The position numbers and the translations under genes were made by a program. This document shows positions 45,195-53,956 of a DNA stretch of 64,000 nucleotides, one piece after another; the first letter of the stretch is position 1; every line of letters begins with the position of its first letter. Origin of the DNA: Flavivirga jejuensis (lineage in GTDB: Bacteria; Bacteroidota; Bacteroidia; Flavobacteriales; Flavobacteriaceae); the NCBI RefSeq assembly GCF_030540765.1, contig NZ_JAUOEL010000004.1, forward strand, positions 372,001 through 436,000, written 5' to 3'. The notes below the pieces were generated by a model, which saw only the letters and a program-made list of their open reading frames with translations, was not told where the DNA came from and ran no database searches.

Positions 45195-46040
45195 ATGGCA
45201 TATTTAGAATTAAATAATATTTATAAAACTTACGGACAAGGTGACAATGCTACCGAAGTGCTTTCGAATATTAACTTATCGATTGAAGAGGGTGAGTTTG
45301 TAGCTATTGTGGGGTTTACCGGAAGTGGAAAAACAACCTTAGTAAACTTAATTAATGGATTGCTGGAACCAACAAAAGGCACCGTTTTATTTAAAGGAGC
45401 ACCTGTTTCTGGAACGAGTCATGAACGTGGTGTGATTTTTCAGAATTACTCATTATTACCATGGTTAACGGTGGGACAAAATATTTTTATGGCTGTTAAA
45501 GAAACCTTTCCTAAGAAAAGTAAAAAGGAGCTAAATGATATTGTTGCAGACTATGTTGATATGGTAAGTTTAACTCCAGCAATAAATAAACGTCCTAAAG
45601 AATTATCGGGAGGTATGCGTCAGCGTGTAGCAGTGGCAAGAGCATTAGCCATGAAACCAGAAATGATTATTATGGATGAACCTTTGGGAGCGTTAGATGC
45701 TTTAACGAGAGGGAACCTTCAGGATGAGATTTTAAACATTTGGGGGAAAGATAAGCGCACTGCTTTATTGATTACTAATGATGTTGATGAAGGGATCTAT
45801 ATGGCAGATCGTATTATTCCTTTAAGACCAGGACCAAATGCAACCTTAGGACCCGAATTTAAAATCGATATTGAGCGTCCTCGTGATAAAACGGAGATGA
45901 ATGATAATGTGAATTTTAAGGAAACCAGAAACGCCATTATAGAGTACTTAATGGATATTGGAAACGAAAGAAAATCTCAGGCTAAAGAAGCATTTGTACT
46001 TCCAGATTTGAGTCCGAAAGATTTTGTTAATCAGTTTTAA
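45195..46040 (+). CDS. nrtC: Nitrate-type ABC importer ATPase 1
   Basis: The 281-residue ATPase has Walker A GFTGSGKTTL, signature LSGGMRQRVAVARAL, Walker B MIIMDEPLGALD and the family C-terminus (LRPGPNATLGPEFKIDIERPRD). It has no fused substrate-binding domain, unlike cyanobacterial NrtC. It pairs with the second ATPase 12 bases downstream to form an asymmetric dimer. Confidence 0.9.
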   Translation: MAYLELNNIYKTYGQGDNATEVLSNINLSIEEGEFVAIVGFTGSGKTTLVNLINGLLEPTKGTVLFKGAPVSGTSHERGVIFQNYSLLPWLTVGQNIFMAVKETFPKKSKKELNDIVADYVDMVSLTPAINKRPKELSGGMRQRVAVARALAMKPEMIIMDEPLGALDALTRGNLQDEILNIWGKDKRTALLITNDVDEGIYMADRIIPLRPGPNATLGPEFKIDIERPRDKTEMNDNVNFKETRNAIIEYLMDIGNERKSQAKEAFVLPDLSPKDFVNQF

Positions 46041-46052
46041 TAAAGGAATTAG

Positions 46053-46883
46053 ATGAACGCTACAATAGAAAATAAAAAAACAGATATTATTACTGATAAC
46101 GGACTTTTTCCTTCATCTCAGGTAATGTTGGATTTAAAAAATCTAAAGAAAGTGTACCCAACCCCTAAGGGTGATTATGTGGTTCTTGAAAATTTGAATC
46201 TTCAAATAAAAAAAGAAGAATTTGTAACTATCATAGGACATTCAGGTTGTGGTAAAACAACCATGCTTTCTATGATTGCTGGGCTTAATGAGATTTCTGG
46301 AGGTAACATTTCTGTATTAGGAAAACATATAAAAGGCCCAGGACCAGATAGGGGAGTGATTTTTCAATCACCTAGCTTAATGCCATGGATGACTTCACTT
46401 CAGAACGTATTATTAGGTGTTAATCAAGTTTTTCCAGATGCTACTAAATGGCAAAGAAATGATATTGCTAAATACTATCTGCAAAAAGTAGGGTTGGAGG
46501 ATGCTTTTAATAAAAAAGCTTCAGAACTATCTCAAGGGATGCAGCAACGTGTGGGAATTGCCAGAGCTTTTGCTATAAAACCAAAAGTATTGTTGTTGGA
46601 TGAGCCTTTTGGAATGTTAGATTCTCTTACCAGAGGCGAGCTTCAAGATATTCTTATTGAAATCTGGAATAAAGAAAAAATTACTGCGGTGATGATTACC
46701 CACGATGTTGATGAGGCCATTTTTTTGGCAGATCGGGTGGTGATGATGACAAGTGGTCCCAGAGCAAAAATAGGAGACATATTAAATATTGATTTTGAAA
46801 GACCGCGGACGAGAAAATCTGTTTTAGAACACGACGATTATTATAAATACAGAAAACATTTGATAGATTTTTTAGAACATTAA
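46053..46883 (+). CDS. nrtD: Nitrate-type ABC importer ATPase 2
   Basis: The 276-residue ATPase has an N-terminal ~25-residue extension, Walker A GHSGCGKTTM, signature LSQGMQQRVGIARAF and Walker B VLLLDEPFGMLD. The signature has SQG where SGG is usual. It matches NrtD and belongs to the same system as the upstream ATPase. Confidence 0.9.
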   Translation: MNATIENKKTDIITDNGLFPSSQVMLDLKNLKKVYPTPKGDYVVLENLNLQIKKEEFVTIIGHSGCGKTTMLSMIAGLNEISGGNISVLGKHIKGPGPDRGVIFQSPSLMPWMTSLQNVLLGVNQVFPDATKWQRNDIAKYYLQKVGLEDAFNKKASELSQGMQQRVGIARAFAIKPKVLLLDEPFGMLDSLTRGELQDILIEIWNKEKITAVMITHDVDEAIFLADRVVMMTSGPRAKIGDILNIDFERPRTRKSVLEHDDYYKYRKHLIDFLEH

Positions 46884-47037
46884 TTAATAAAAAATTAATA
46901 AAAATCATAATATTATAAATGTTAGGTTATATGAGATTTGTCATAAATAAGATGTTTATGTCTTTTTACATTTGGCTATCAATAATTTAACAATAAAATT
47001 AAACTCAAAAAGAATAAAATAACTTAAACTTAAAAAA

Positions 47038-48324
47038 ATGAAAAAACAATATGTAATATTGGGGCTATTATTAGCAGGATGTTTAAATTTTGCACAAGCG
47101 CAATTTACTTTAGATGGTGAATTTCGACCACGTACAGAATACCGCAATGGTTTTGGAAGCCTAATAGCCGATGATGCCGATGCTGGGTTTGGTATATCGA
47201 CAAGAGTACGTTTAAATACAGGATATAAAACAGATACTTACAAGGTATTTGTAAGCTTACAAGATATTATGGTTTGGGGTGAAAACAGACAGATTTTACC
47301 TTATGATCAAAATAATTCTTTTGCCGTTTTTCAAGCTTGGGCAGAGATTAATTTAGGAGAAGGGTTCTCAACTAAAATAGGGCGTCAGGTATTATCTTAT
47401 GATGATCAACGTATATTAGGTGGATTAGATTGGGCACAACAAGGTAGAAACCATGATGCTGCTTTATTAAAATATGCGAAAAATGGTTTTGCATTAGATT
47501 TTGCATTAGCATTTAATCAGGATTATTCTAACCCAACAGGTTTTGTATCAACAGGAACAGAGTATGCTACAACAGGTTTGTTTTCTTATAAAACCATGCA
47601 AATGTTGCATTTAAATAAGAAATGGGAAAACTTTACAGGTAGCTTACTGCTATTAAATAATGGGTTTCAAAAATATGATGATACGGATGCACCAGATGGG
47701 GTTAATAATTTAACAACTGTAGGGACACATTTAAACTTTAAAAAAGGAAAATTTGGTCTGGCTGCGAATGCTTATTTACAGACAGGAGAAAGACAAGGTT
47801 CTGTTGATGTAAAAGGGGCTTACCTTTTAGGATTAGATCTAACTTACAAAGCATCTCCTAAAGTTGGTTTAGGTGCTGGTCTTGAGATTATTAGTGGAAA
47901 TGACGCAGATGCTGGTGAAACAAGCGCATTTTTTCCATTATATGGTACCAATCATAAATTTAACGGATTTATGGATTATTTTTATGTAAGTAATCATGCT
48001 GAACCAACTCAAATAGGTTTATTTGATGTTCATGTAAGTGCTAACTTCAAATTGAATGATACTTCAAACCTTATGATTAAAGCTTTAAACTTTAGTGGCG
48101 AGCAAGAATTAACTAGCGGTGAGAAATCGTTAGGAACAGAGGTTGATTTGGTATATTCAAAAGCATTTAAAGGTTATAAATTAGTAGTTGGTTATTCTCA
48201 AATGTTTGCAAGCGATGGCATGTATGAATTAAAGGGAGTTACTGAAGATGCTGCATCCGATATACAAAACTGGGGATGGGCTATGTTAGTATTAAAACCT
48301 AAATTTTTAAATGGTACTAAATAA
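47038..48324 (+). CDS. Alginate_export-type outer-membrane porin
   Basis: The 428-residue protein has a signal peptide (LLLAGCLNFAQAQ) and the beta-rich pattern of the alginate-export domain family: FRPRTEYRNGF, STRVRLNTGYKTDTYKVFVS and TKIGRQVLSYDDQRILGGLDW. In Bacteroidetes such barrels often follow nitrate or nitrite transport genes, and an anion channel role is an inference from position. A strong terminator follows. Confidence 0.85.
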   Translation: MKKQYVILGLLLAGCLNFAQAQFTLDGEFRPRTEYRNGFGSLIADDADAGFGISTRVRLNTGYKTDTYKVFVSLQDIMVWGENRQILPYDQNNSFAVFQAWAEINLGEGFSTKIGRQVLSYDDQRILGGLDWAQQGRNHDAALLKYAKNGFALDFALAFNQDYSNPTGFVSTGTEYATTGLFSYKTMQMLHLNKKWENFTGSLLLLNNGFQKYDDTDAPDGVNNLTTVGTHLNFKKGKFGLAANAYLQTGERQGSVDVKGAYLLGLDLTYKASPKVGLGAGLEIISGNDADAGETSAFFPLYGTNHKFNGFMDYFYVSNHAEPTQIGLFDVHVSANFKLNDTSNLMIKALNFSGEQELTSGEKSLGTEVDLVYSKAFKGYKLVVGYSQMFASDGMYELKGVTEDAASDIQNWGWAMLVLKPKFLNGTK

Positions 48325-48386
48325 TTGACAAGATATATTCTATATAAAATTGGATACAAAATCTTGTTTTAGTGTTAATCCAATTT

Positions 48387-48416
48387 AAGAATCCTCGTAA
48401 GAGGATTCTTTTTTTG
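48387..48416 (+). terminator. Rho-independent terminator after the porin gene
   Basis: AAGAATCCTC and GAGGATTCTT form a 10-base stem with a GTAA loop, followed by TTTTTG. Confidence 0.93.
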
Positions 48417-48462
48417 TTAAAGTTTTACAGTGTTTAGAATAGTGATCTCTTTAAGCTCTGGA

Positions 48463-49107
48463 TTATATTTTATAAATACCATTCTTAATAGCATATAATA
48501 CAAGTCCTATTCTATTTTTAACATGCAGTTTTTGAAAAAGATTATCTCTATAACCATCTATTGTTTTTGGGCTTAAAAACATTTTTTCGGCTATTTGCCT
48601 ATAAGTCATTTCAGAACAGGTATGTTTTATAAATTCTATTTCTCTAGCTTTTAGTTGAATTTCGTCTGTATTATCACTATTTAAAGAGTTTATTAAAATA
48701 TTTGAAACATCTTTGGTATGGTAATAACCATTTTTTATAGTTTCAATTAAAGCTAATTCTAAAACATCTTTTTCAACATCTTTTAATAAATAACCTTTAG
48801 CTCCAGCTTTTAGCATCTTTATAATAGTTATATCATTTTCTTCAACAGAAAGTGCTATAACTTTAATAGTAGGGTATTCCTTTTTTACAATTTCTGTTGC
48901 TTCTATACCATTTAAGATAGGCATATTAACATCCATAAGTATAATATCTGGAATGTTTTTTGGTGTTTTTAGCTTTGTTAGGAGCTCTTTACCGTTTTTA
49001 CAAGTATATAGCACATTAAAATCTTTAAACGAATTTACGAGACTTGCAATGGCTTGAGATAGTAAAATATGATCTTCAACAATTACTATTGTATACGATG
49101 CTTCCAT
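48463..49107 (-). CDS. LuxR-family response regulator
   Basis: The 214-residue protein has a receiver domain (DIILMDVNMPILNG with the phosphorylated Asp) and a C-terminal LuxR helix-turn-helix (KAREIEFIKHTCSEMTYRQI, then KTIDGYRDNLFQKLHVKNR). Its kinase is encoded two bases upstream. It faces the nitrate importer and porin genes, but no target is shown in the sequence. Confidence 0.93.
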   Translation of the reverse strand: MEASYTIVIVEDHILLSQAIASLVNSFKDFNVLYTCKNGKELLTKLKTPKNIPDIILMDVNMPILNGIEATEIVKKEYPTIKVIALSVEENDITIIKMLKAGAKGYLLKDVEKDVLELALIETIKNGYYHTKDVSNILINSLNSDNTDEIQLKAREIEFIKHTCSEMTYRQIAEKMFLSPKTIDGYRDNLFQKLHVKNRIGLVLYAIKNGIYKI

Positions 49108-49109
49108 GG

Positions 49110-49856
49110 TTAAAGTTTATATGTAATAGTTAATTCGGTTCCTTTATTGGGTTCAGATAAGATTGTAGCATTTGCATTAACCAATTTCGCCCTATTTTTT
49201 ATGTTAGACAAACCTATTCCAGAATGGTTTTGTTCGTTTAAATCAAATCCCAAACCATTATCTTTTGCAATAATAGTCAACATATCAGTTTGATAGTCTA
49301 ATATAATATCTAAATGAGTTGCTTTTGCATGTTTTATAGTATTTGAAAAAAATTCTTGTAAAATTCTAAAGAATACAATCTCAATTTTGTTATCTATTTT
49401 TATTTGAGAGCCTTTAATAGAAAGTTTAGCTTCTATAAAATTAAGTCTATTAAACCGATCAATTTCTTGAGTTACAGCTTGATCTAAAGACATGTTTTTT
49501 AGGGCATCAGGGTTAATTAATTTAGATAAAACCCTTAACTCTTTAATACATTTATTTAATGTTTCTTTGACATCTTCGACAGAAGAATTATTTTGTAACT
49601 GTATTTTTGCTAAAGTTATTAATTGTCCAATATTGTCATGCAATTCCCAACTAATATTCCTAAAGGTTTCTTCTCTAATCTCTATTTTAGTCTTAGAAAT
49701 TTCTTGTTCAAAATGTTTTTCGGCAAATTCATTTTTTAAAATTAAGGCATTTTTTCTTTTTTTAAAAAGAAGAAAAAGGGAAATCATTGTAATTATTAAC
49801 ATAAATAATACAACAGATGATATAATTAAAAATGATTGTATTTCTTTTTCGTCCAT
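49110..49856 (-). CDS. Sensor histidine kinase, HisKA_3 type
   Basis: The 248-residue protein has one N-terminal helix (about 5-30), a coiled linker, the HisKA_3 phosphoacceptor region (WELHDNIGQLITLAKIQLQN) and the GHKL ATPase (IIAKDNGLGFDL; GIGLSNIKNRAKLV). It lacks its own sensor domain; the membrane protein encoded next door may sense the signal. The genes overlap by 31 bases. Confidence 0.93.
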   Translation of the reverse strand: MDEKEIQSFLIISSVVLFMLIITMISLFLLFKKRKNALILKNEFAEKHFEQEISKTKIEIREETFRNISWELHDNIGQLITLAKIQLQNNSSVEDVKETLNKCIKELRVLSKLINPDALKNMSLDQAVTQEIDRFNRLNFIEAKLSIKGSQIKIDNKIEIVFFRILQEFFSNTIKHAKATHLDIILDYQTDMLTIIAKDNGLGFDLNEQNHSGIGLSNIKNRAKLVNANATILSEPNKGTELTITYKL

Positions 49857-50473
49857 ATAAAGCCTAATATATAAGGGCCATATAATACTATGTTTAGAAA
49901 AAATAAAATAATACTAAATACAGAATTGTTGGCATAAATGTTAAAATATTTAGATAATAATATAGTTGGTATCACGCCTATATTAAATAATAAAAGAGCT
50001 GTAGTTATCCAAAAACTTAATTTATATTTTATTTTTAAAATATGATCCGAGTTAAATAACTGATGTAAATGAAACCCTGCTAAAACCAATGCAAAAGAAG
50101 TACCTATTACAAAACTATACTGATGAAATTCAAAATTGGTACTGTTTATAATATACAATATTATGTATATTATACTTAATACAATTATTATTTTCTTATA
50201 TAATTTTTCTTTTAAAATAGTGTAGTACCACCAGTAATAAAATAAAAAACTAATACCTGTATATCCATAATAGAGCCATGTACTATCAATTTCAAAAAAT
50301 CTTGATGATGGCCCTAATATGGCATCTACAAAAAAAGTTCCCCATAAAAAATGTAAAAAATAACGTTCTGATGAATTTACGTATTTTTCATAATGAATTA
50401 ATGCAACTAGAGCAGCAATAAATTCAAGTACATTAATTGAATATGAAAAAATATCTACGTAAAAATCACTCAT
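49826..50473 (-). CDS. Polytopic membrane protein, likely sensor partner
   Basis: The 215-residue protein has six or seven hydrophobic helices with Glu/Asp residues at positions such as VEFIAALVALIHYEKYV-like and short loops. It overlaps the histidine kinase by 31 bases, a common layout in Flavobacteria for a separate membrane input module. No family can be named. A sensory role is an inference. Confidence 0.6.
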   Translation of the reverse strand: MSDFYVDIFSYSINVLEFIAALVALIHYEKYVNSSERYFLHFLWGTFFVDAILGPSSRFFEIDSTWLYYGYTGISFLFYYWWYYTILKEKLYKKIIIVLSIIYIILYIINSTNFEFHQYSFVIGTSFALVLAGFHLHQLFNSDHILKIKYKLSFWITTALLLFNIGVIPTILLSKYFNIYANNSVFSIILFFLNIVLYGPYILGFIWTKKKYNHF

Positions 50474-50493
50474 ATTATGGGAGAATTATTTCT

Positions 50494-50988
50494 TTATAAT
50501 TCTTTTGGAGGTTTTCCTGCATGTCCATAATTATATGCTGGAATTTCTGCAATGTTATCGTTAATAACCAAAGTGGTACTTATGGGTGAAAAACTTGCTT
50601 TTGAAGTTGTTTTGTTTCCTGTTGGAACTAAAAACACCGTTGAAAGTCCTGGGTCTGGATATTTTGGGTCATTTGGATATGCTCCCTTATAAATACGAAT
50701 GCCTAAATTTTGGTAACCCAATGTTTTCGCTTCTTGTTCTACATATGCAATGTATTCTTTTAATTTTTCTAATTCAAACCAGTATTCACGAGTATCTTCT
50801 ATATTAAGGTACTCATTAATAATTTTTTCTCTGGTTCTAATAAATTCGGCTTCTAAAAGAATAGCATGCTTGTAATCAATACTTTTCTCTGGCCGATCGA
50901 TCTTTTTTGGTTTTTCTTTACATGACTGAAAGATCAATGTCATAATTATTAGAAAAACAGCTAATTTTTGATTTGATTTTGTTTCCAT
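50494..50988 (-). CDS. Small lipoprotein at the head of the two-component operon
   Basis: ATG 50988 gives 164 residues; an upstream in-frame start would add nine residues before the signal. A lipobox (LIFQSCK) is clear. The body is charged with a helical centre (EYWFELEKLKEYIAYVEQE) and a Gly/Pro-rich end. I do not recognise a family. It lies 20 bases before the membrane protein gene and is probably the periplasmic member of the same signalling unit. 51016-51306 ahead of it holds no other gene. Confidence 0.6.
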   Translation of the reverse strand: METKSNQKLAVFLIIMTLIFQSCKEKPKKIDRPEKSIDYKHAILLEAEFIRTREKIINEYLNIEDTREYWFELEKLKEYIAYVEQEAKTLGYQNLGIRIYKGAYPNDPKYPDPGLSTVFLVPTGNKTTSKASFSPISTTLVINDNIAEIPAYNYGHAGKPPKEL

Positions 50989-51306
50989 TATAAGATTATT
51001 AATATTATGGTTCAATTCAAAAATACATATTAATATTCGAATTTTAGAGACTACTGGTAAGTCGATTGGAATGCTTTTTTCTAGTTAAATAGCTGTTTAA
51101 TAGGTGTTTGTGGTGGTTTTTGAGCAATTATAAGGCATATGTATTGTTGAAAAAAGGGGAAAAACACCCTTATATAAAAATATTACACCTATTATATTTT
51201 GGAATAATCTCCTAGTAACTTTTCAAGCTTTTCACTCTTGATTTGTCATATCTTTTAAAATAGTTTTGAACCTATATAGATAAATCTAAAGTTTAAAACT
51301 TGTCTA

Positions 51307-51840
51307 ATGGAAGCAACTAGTTGCATATTAAATACTAAAAGGTCTATTGATGATACTTGGGTTAATGATAATGAAGACACAAAAAGTACCACCAAAATCA
51401 TAATTTCTAATAATGGAAAACATGTTCAGATATTTGAAAAAGCAAATTCAAAAGATTGTGACTGGGGGACAGAAGACTTAATCCCTGAAAGCAATAGTAC
51501 AAATATGTATTGGACTATTTTCGATACTAGTACTTCAAAATCTACATTCATATTTACTATAAACAAAAATAAAATGGAAGTAAGATATGAACGAGCTTAT
51601 AAGTCTTCTACTAAAGAATCAGAAATTTTTGTTGAAAATTTTACCAGACTTAACTTATATAAACAAGAACCTATAAAAGAGGAATATACTATTAAAAGGG
51701 AAACACCAGGATTTTTTTATTTCTTGCCCAGTACCTACCATTTACAATACAATGAAGATAAAAGTTATAAAAGAATGTCAAAATCAGTATTTAGTAGGTC
51801 TATTTTAACTAAAGTACGTTATGCTATCTCTAGTTCTTAG
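51307..51840 (+). CDS. Hypothetical beta-rich protein, lipocalin-like
   Basis: The 177-residue protein has no signal peptide. The sequence DDTWVNDNEDTKSTTKIIIS and following strands resemble lipocalin-like domains that open with W and N residues. There are three cysteines in the first 60 residues. It is isolated between the two-component operon and a repeat region, and its codon use looks like its neighbours. No function can be given. Confidence 0.5.
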   Translation: MEATSCILNTKRSIDDTWVNDNEDTKSTTKIIISNNGKHVQIFEKANSKDCDWGTEDLIPESNSTNMYWTIFDTSTSKSTFIFTINKNKMEVRYERAYKSSTKESEIFVENFTRLNLYKQEPIKEEYTIKRETPGFFYFLPSTYHLQYNEDKSYKRMSKSVFSRSILTKVRYAISSS

Positions 51841-51846
51841 GTTGGT

Positions 51847-52095
51847 GTCATTAAGAGACATCTGCTAAAATTTTAGCAAGCGGATGAAATGACGTAATTG
51901 GGGTGTCATTCAGGAGGTACGACTGAAGAATCTTTAGAGATTAATGATAAAGATTCTTCGCTGCGCTCTGAATTACAAACAATTGAAAATTAGGTATTTA
52001 TAATAAAGGAGGTACGACTGAAGAATCTTTAGAGATTAATAATAAAGATTCTTCGTTATGCTCTGAATGAATAATTGAAAGTTAGTTGTTTATAA
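51847..52095. repeat. Intergenic repeats, including two tandem 95-base hairpin units
   Basis: 51847-51893 is a short GTCATT...AATGAC palindrome. Two copies of a 95-base unit follow: 51913-52007 and 52008-52095, each starting GGAGGTACGACTGAAGAATC and containing arms GAAGAATCTTT and AAAGATTCTTC around a 13-base loop. They belong to a repeat type common in Flavobacteria. The remaining gap to 52252 shows nothing that I can name. Confidence 0.75.
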
Positions 52096-52252
52096 AGCAC
52101 GTCAATGGTAGGTATAACCAATCTAGCTTAATGATGTAGCGTTGATTAAGGCTATTTTCCTGGAATTTGAGGAAGACGATATAAAGAAATTAAAAAAACT
52201 TAACATATTCTATTTTAGGATGGTTGTAAACTTAGTTATGTTAAGTATTAAT

Positions 52253-52287
52253 TAAGACCTTGAAATATTTTCAGGGTCTTATATTTT
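52253..52287 (+). terminator. Terminator-like hairpin before comM
   Basis: TAAGACC and GGTCTTA close a longer imperfect stem (TGAAA with TTTCA inside), followed by ATATTTTATT. It would end leftover transcription from the repeat region. Confidence 0.6.
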
Positions 52288-52341
52288 ATTTTGTTTACAA
52301 TAAAGAATACTTTTCTTACATTTATCCAGTAAACAAACTAT

Positions 52342-53877
52342 ATGCTTAAAAAAATTTTTGGAAGTGCTGTTTTTGGCGTGGAAGCCACAACGATCACAGT
52401 TGAGGTTAATGTGGATTCAGGAATAGGGTATCATCTTGTCGGACTCCCTGATAATGCTATTAAAGAGAGTAATTATCGCATAGCTGCGGCATTACAGAAT
52501 AACGGTTATAAAATTCCAGGAAAGAAAATAACCATTAATATGGCTCCTGCCGATTTACGAAAAGAGGGGAGTGCATACGACCTTACTTTGGCCATCGGAA
52601 TCCTAGCAGCCTCTAAGCAAATTATAGCTGAGGATTTAGAGCGTTATCTAATTATGGGAGAACTTTCGCTTGATGGAAGTTTACAACCCATAAAAGGCGC
52701 CTTACCAATTGCAGTGAAAGCAAAGGAAGAAGGTTTTAAGGGGTTTATTTTACCTAGTCAAAATGCTAAAGAAGCTGCCATAGTAGATGGGTTGGAAGTT
52801 TATGGTATTGATAGTATTAAGCAAGTCATTAATTATTTTGATAAGGGGGAACCTCTCGAGGAAACCATTATCAATACACGAGAAGAGTTTTATAAAAATT
52901 TGGAGTTTCCAGAATTTGATTTTTCTGATGTAAAAGGACAAGAAGGTATTAAACGCTGTATGGAAATTGCAGCAGCTGGAGGGCATAATATTATTTTAAT
53001 TGGTCCGCCAGGAGCAGGAAAAACCATGTTAGCAAAACGCTTGCCTAGTATTTTACCACCTATGACACTGTATGAAGCCTTGGAAACCACTAAAATACAT
53101 TCGGTGGTTGGTCGTGTAAAAGATACGGGATTGATGGCACAACGTCCGTTTAGAAGTCCGCATCATACCATCTCAAATGTTGCCCTCGTGGGAGGTGGCA
53201 GCTACCCGCAACCAGGGGAAATCTCATTGTCTCATAATGGTGTTTTGTTTTTAGATGAACTCCCAGAATTTAAGCGTGAAGTTCTGGAAGTTATGCGCCA
53301 GCCATTAGAAGATAGAGAAGTAACCATATCCAGAGCGAAGTTTACGGTAACCTATCCATCCTCGTTTATGTTGGTGGCGAGTATGAATCCGAGCCCAGGT
53401 GGTTATTTTAATGATCCTAACGCTCCTGTTACTTCCAGCCCTGCGGAAATGCAACGGTATTTGAGTAAGATCTCTGGGCCTTTATTGGATCGAATTGATA
53501 TTCATATTGAAGTGACTCCCGTGCCTTTTGATAAGTTATCTGACGATAGAAAAGGAGAAACTTCGGTAGATATTAGAAAACGGGTTACGAAGGCTAGAGA
53601 AATTCAAACCGATCGTTTTAAAGAGTCGGATGTGGTACATTATAATGCACAGATGAATACGAAGCAGATTCGGAAGTATTGTTTGTTGGATGATGCTTCT
53701 AAGCAATTATTAAAAACTGCCATGGAGCGTTTGAATCTTTCTGCTCGAGCCTATGATCGTATTTTGAAAGTTTCTAGGACTATTGCGGATTTAGAAGGGG
53801 TAGAGGAAGTCAATGGTTCGCATATTAGTGAAGCGATTCAGTATCGGAGTTTGGATCGTGAGGGGTGGTTGGGGTAA
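52342..53877 (+). CDS. comM: ComM/YifB family AAA+ helicase-like protein
   Basis: The 511-residue protein has the N-terminal ChlI domain (VNVDSGIGYHLVGLPDNAIKES), Walker A GPPGAGKTML, Walker B VLFLDELPEF, and a C-terminal Mg-chelatase lid ([22 protein letters not shown]). ComM moves branches during natural transformation. The 3' third (53400-53877) has a decayed second copy at 57156-57634, on the far side of the metallopeptidase gene. Confidence 0.93.
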   Translation: MLKKIFGSAVFGVEATTITVEVNVDSGIGYHLVGLPDNAIKESNYRIAAALQNNGYKIPGKKITINMAPADLRKEGSAYDLTLAIGILAASKQIIAEDLERYLIMGELSLDGSLQPIKGALPIAVKAKEEGFKGFILPSQNAKEAAIVDGLEVYGIDSIKQVINYFDKGEPLEETIINTREEFYKNLEFPEFDFSDVKGQEGIKRCMEIAAAGGHNIILIGPPGAGKTMLAKRLPSILPPMTLYEALETTKIHSVVGRVKDTGLMAQRPFRSPHHTISNVALVGGGSYPQPGEISLSHNGVLFLDELPEFKREVLEVMRQPLEDREVTISRAKFTVTYPSSFMLVASMNPSPGGYFNDPNAPVTSSPAEMQRYLSKISGPLLDRIDIHIEVTPVPFDKLSDDRKGETSVDIRKRVTKAREIQTDRFKESDVVHYNAQMNTKQIRKYCLLDDASKQLLKTAMERLNLSARAYDRILKVSRTIADLEGVEEVNGSHISEAIQYRSLDREGWLG

Positions 53878-53900
53878 TTTTAAAAACCGAACAGGTTCAA

Positions 53901-53940
53901 TCAAAAAAGCTTCCGAAAGATAAATCTTCTGGAAGCTTCT
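53901..53940. terminator. Bidirectional terminator between comM and the metallopeptidase gene
   Basis: AAGCTTCC and GGAAGCTT pair around AAAGAT/ATCTT (53907-53938). The A-run before the stem gives a T-run to the leftward transcript, so it suits the metallopeptidase gene that ends at 53957 and also comM. Confidence 0.75.
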
Positions 53941-53956
53941 ATTTTACATATAAAAA

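Noticed and set aside
51913-52095. The 95-base tandem units as a CRISPR or attachment array
   Set aside because: Only two long hairpin units occur, with no spacers, integrase or cas genes.
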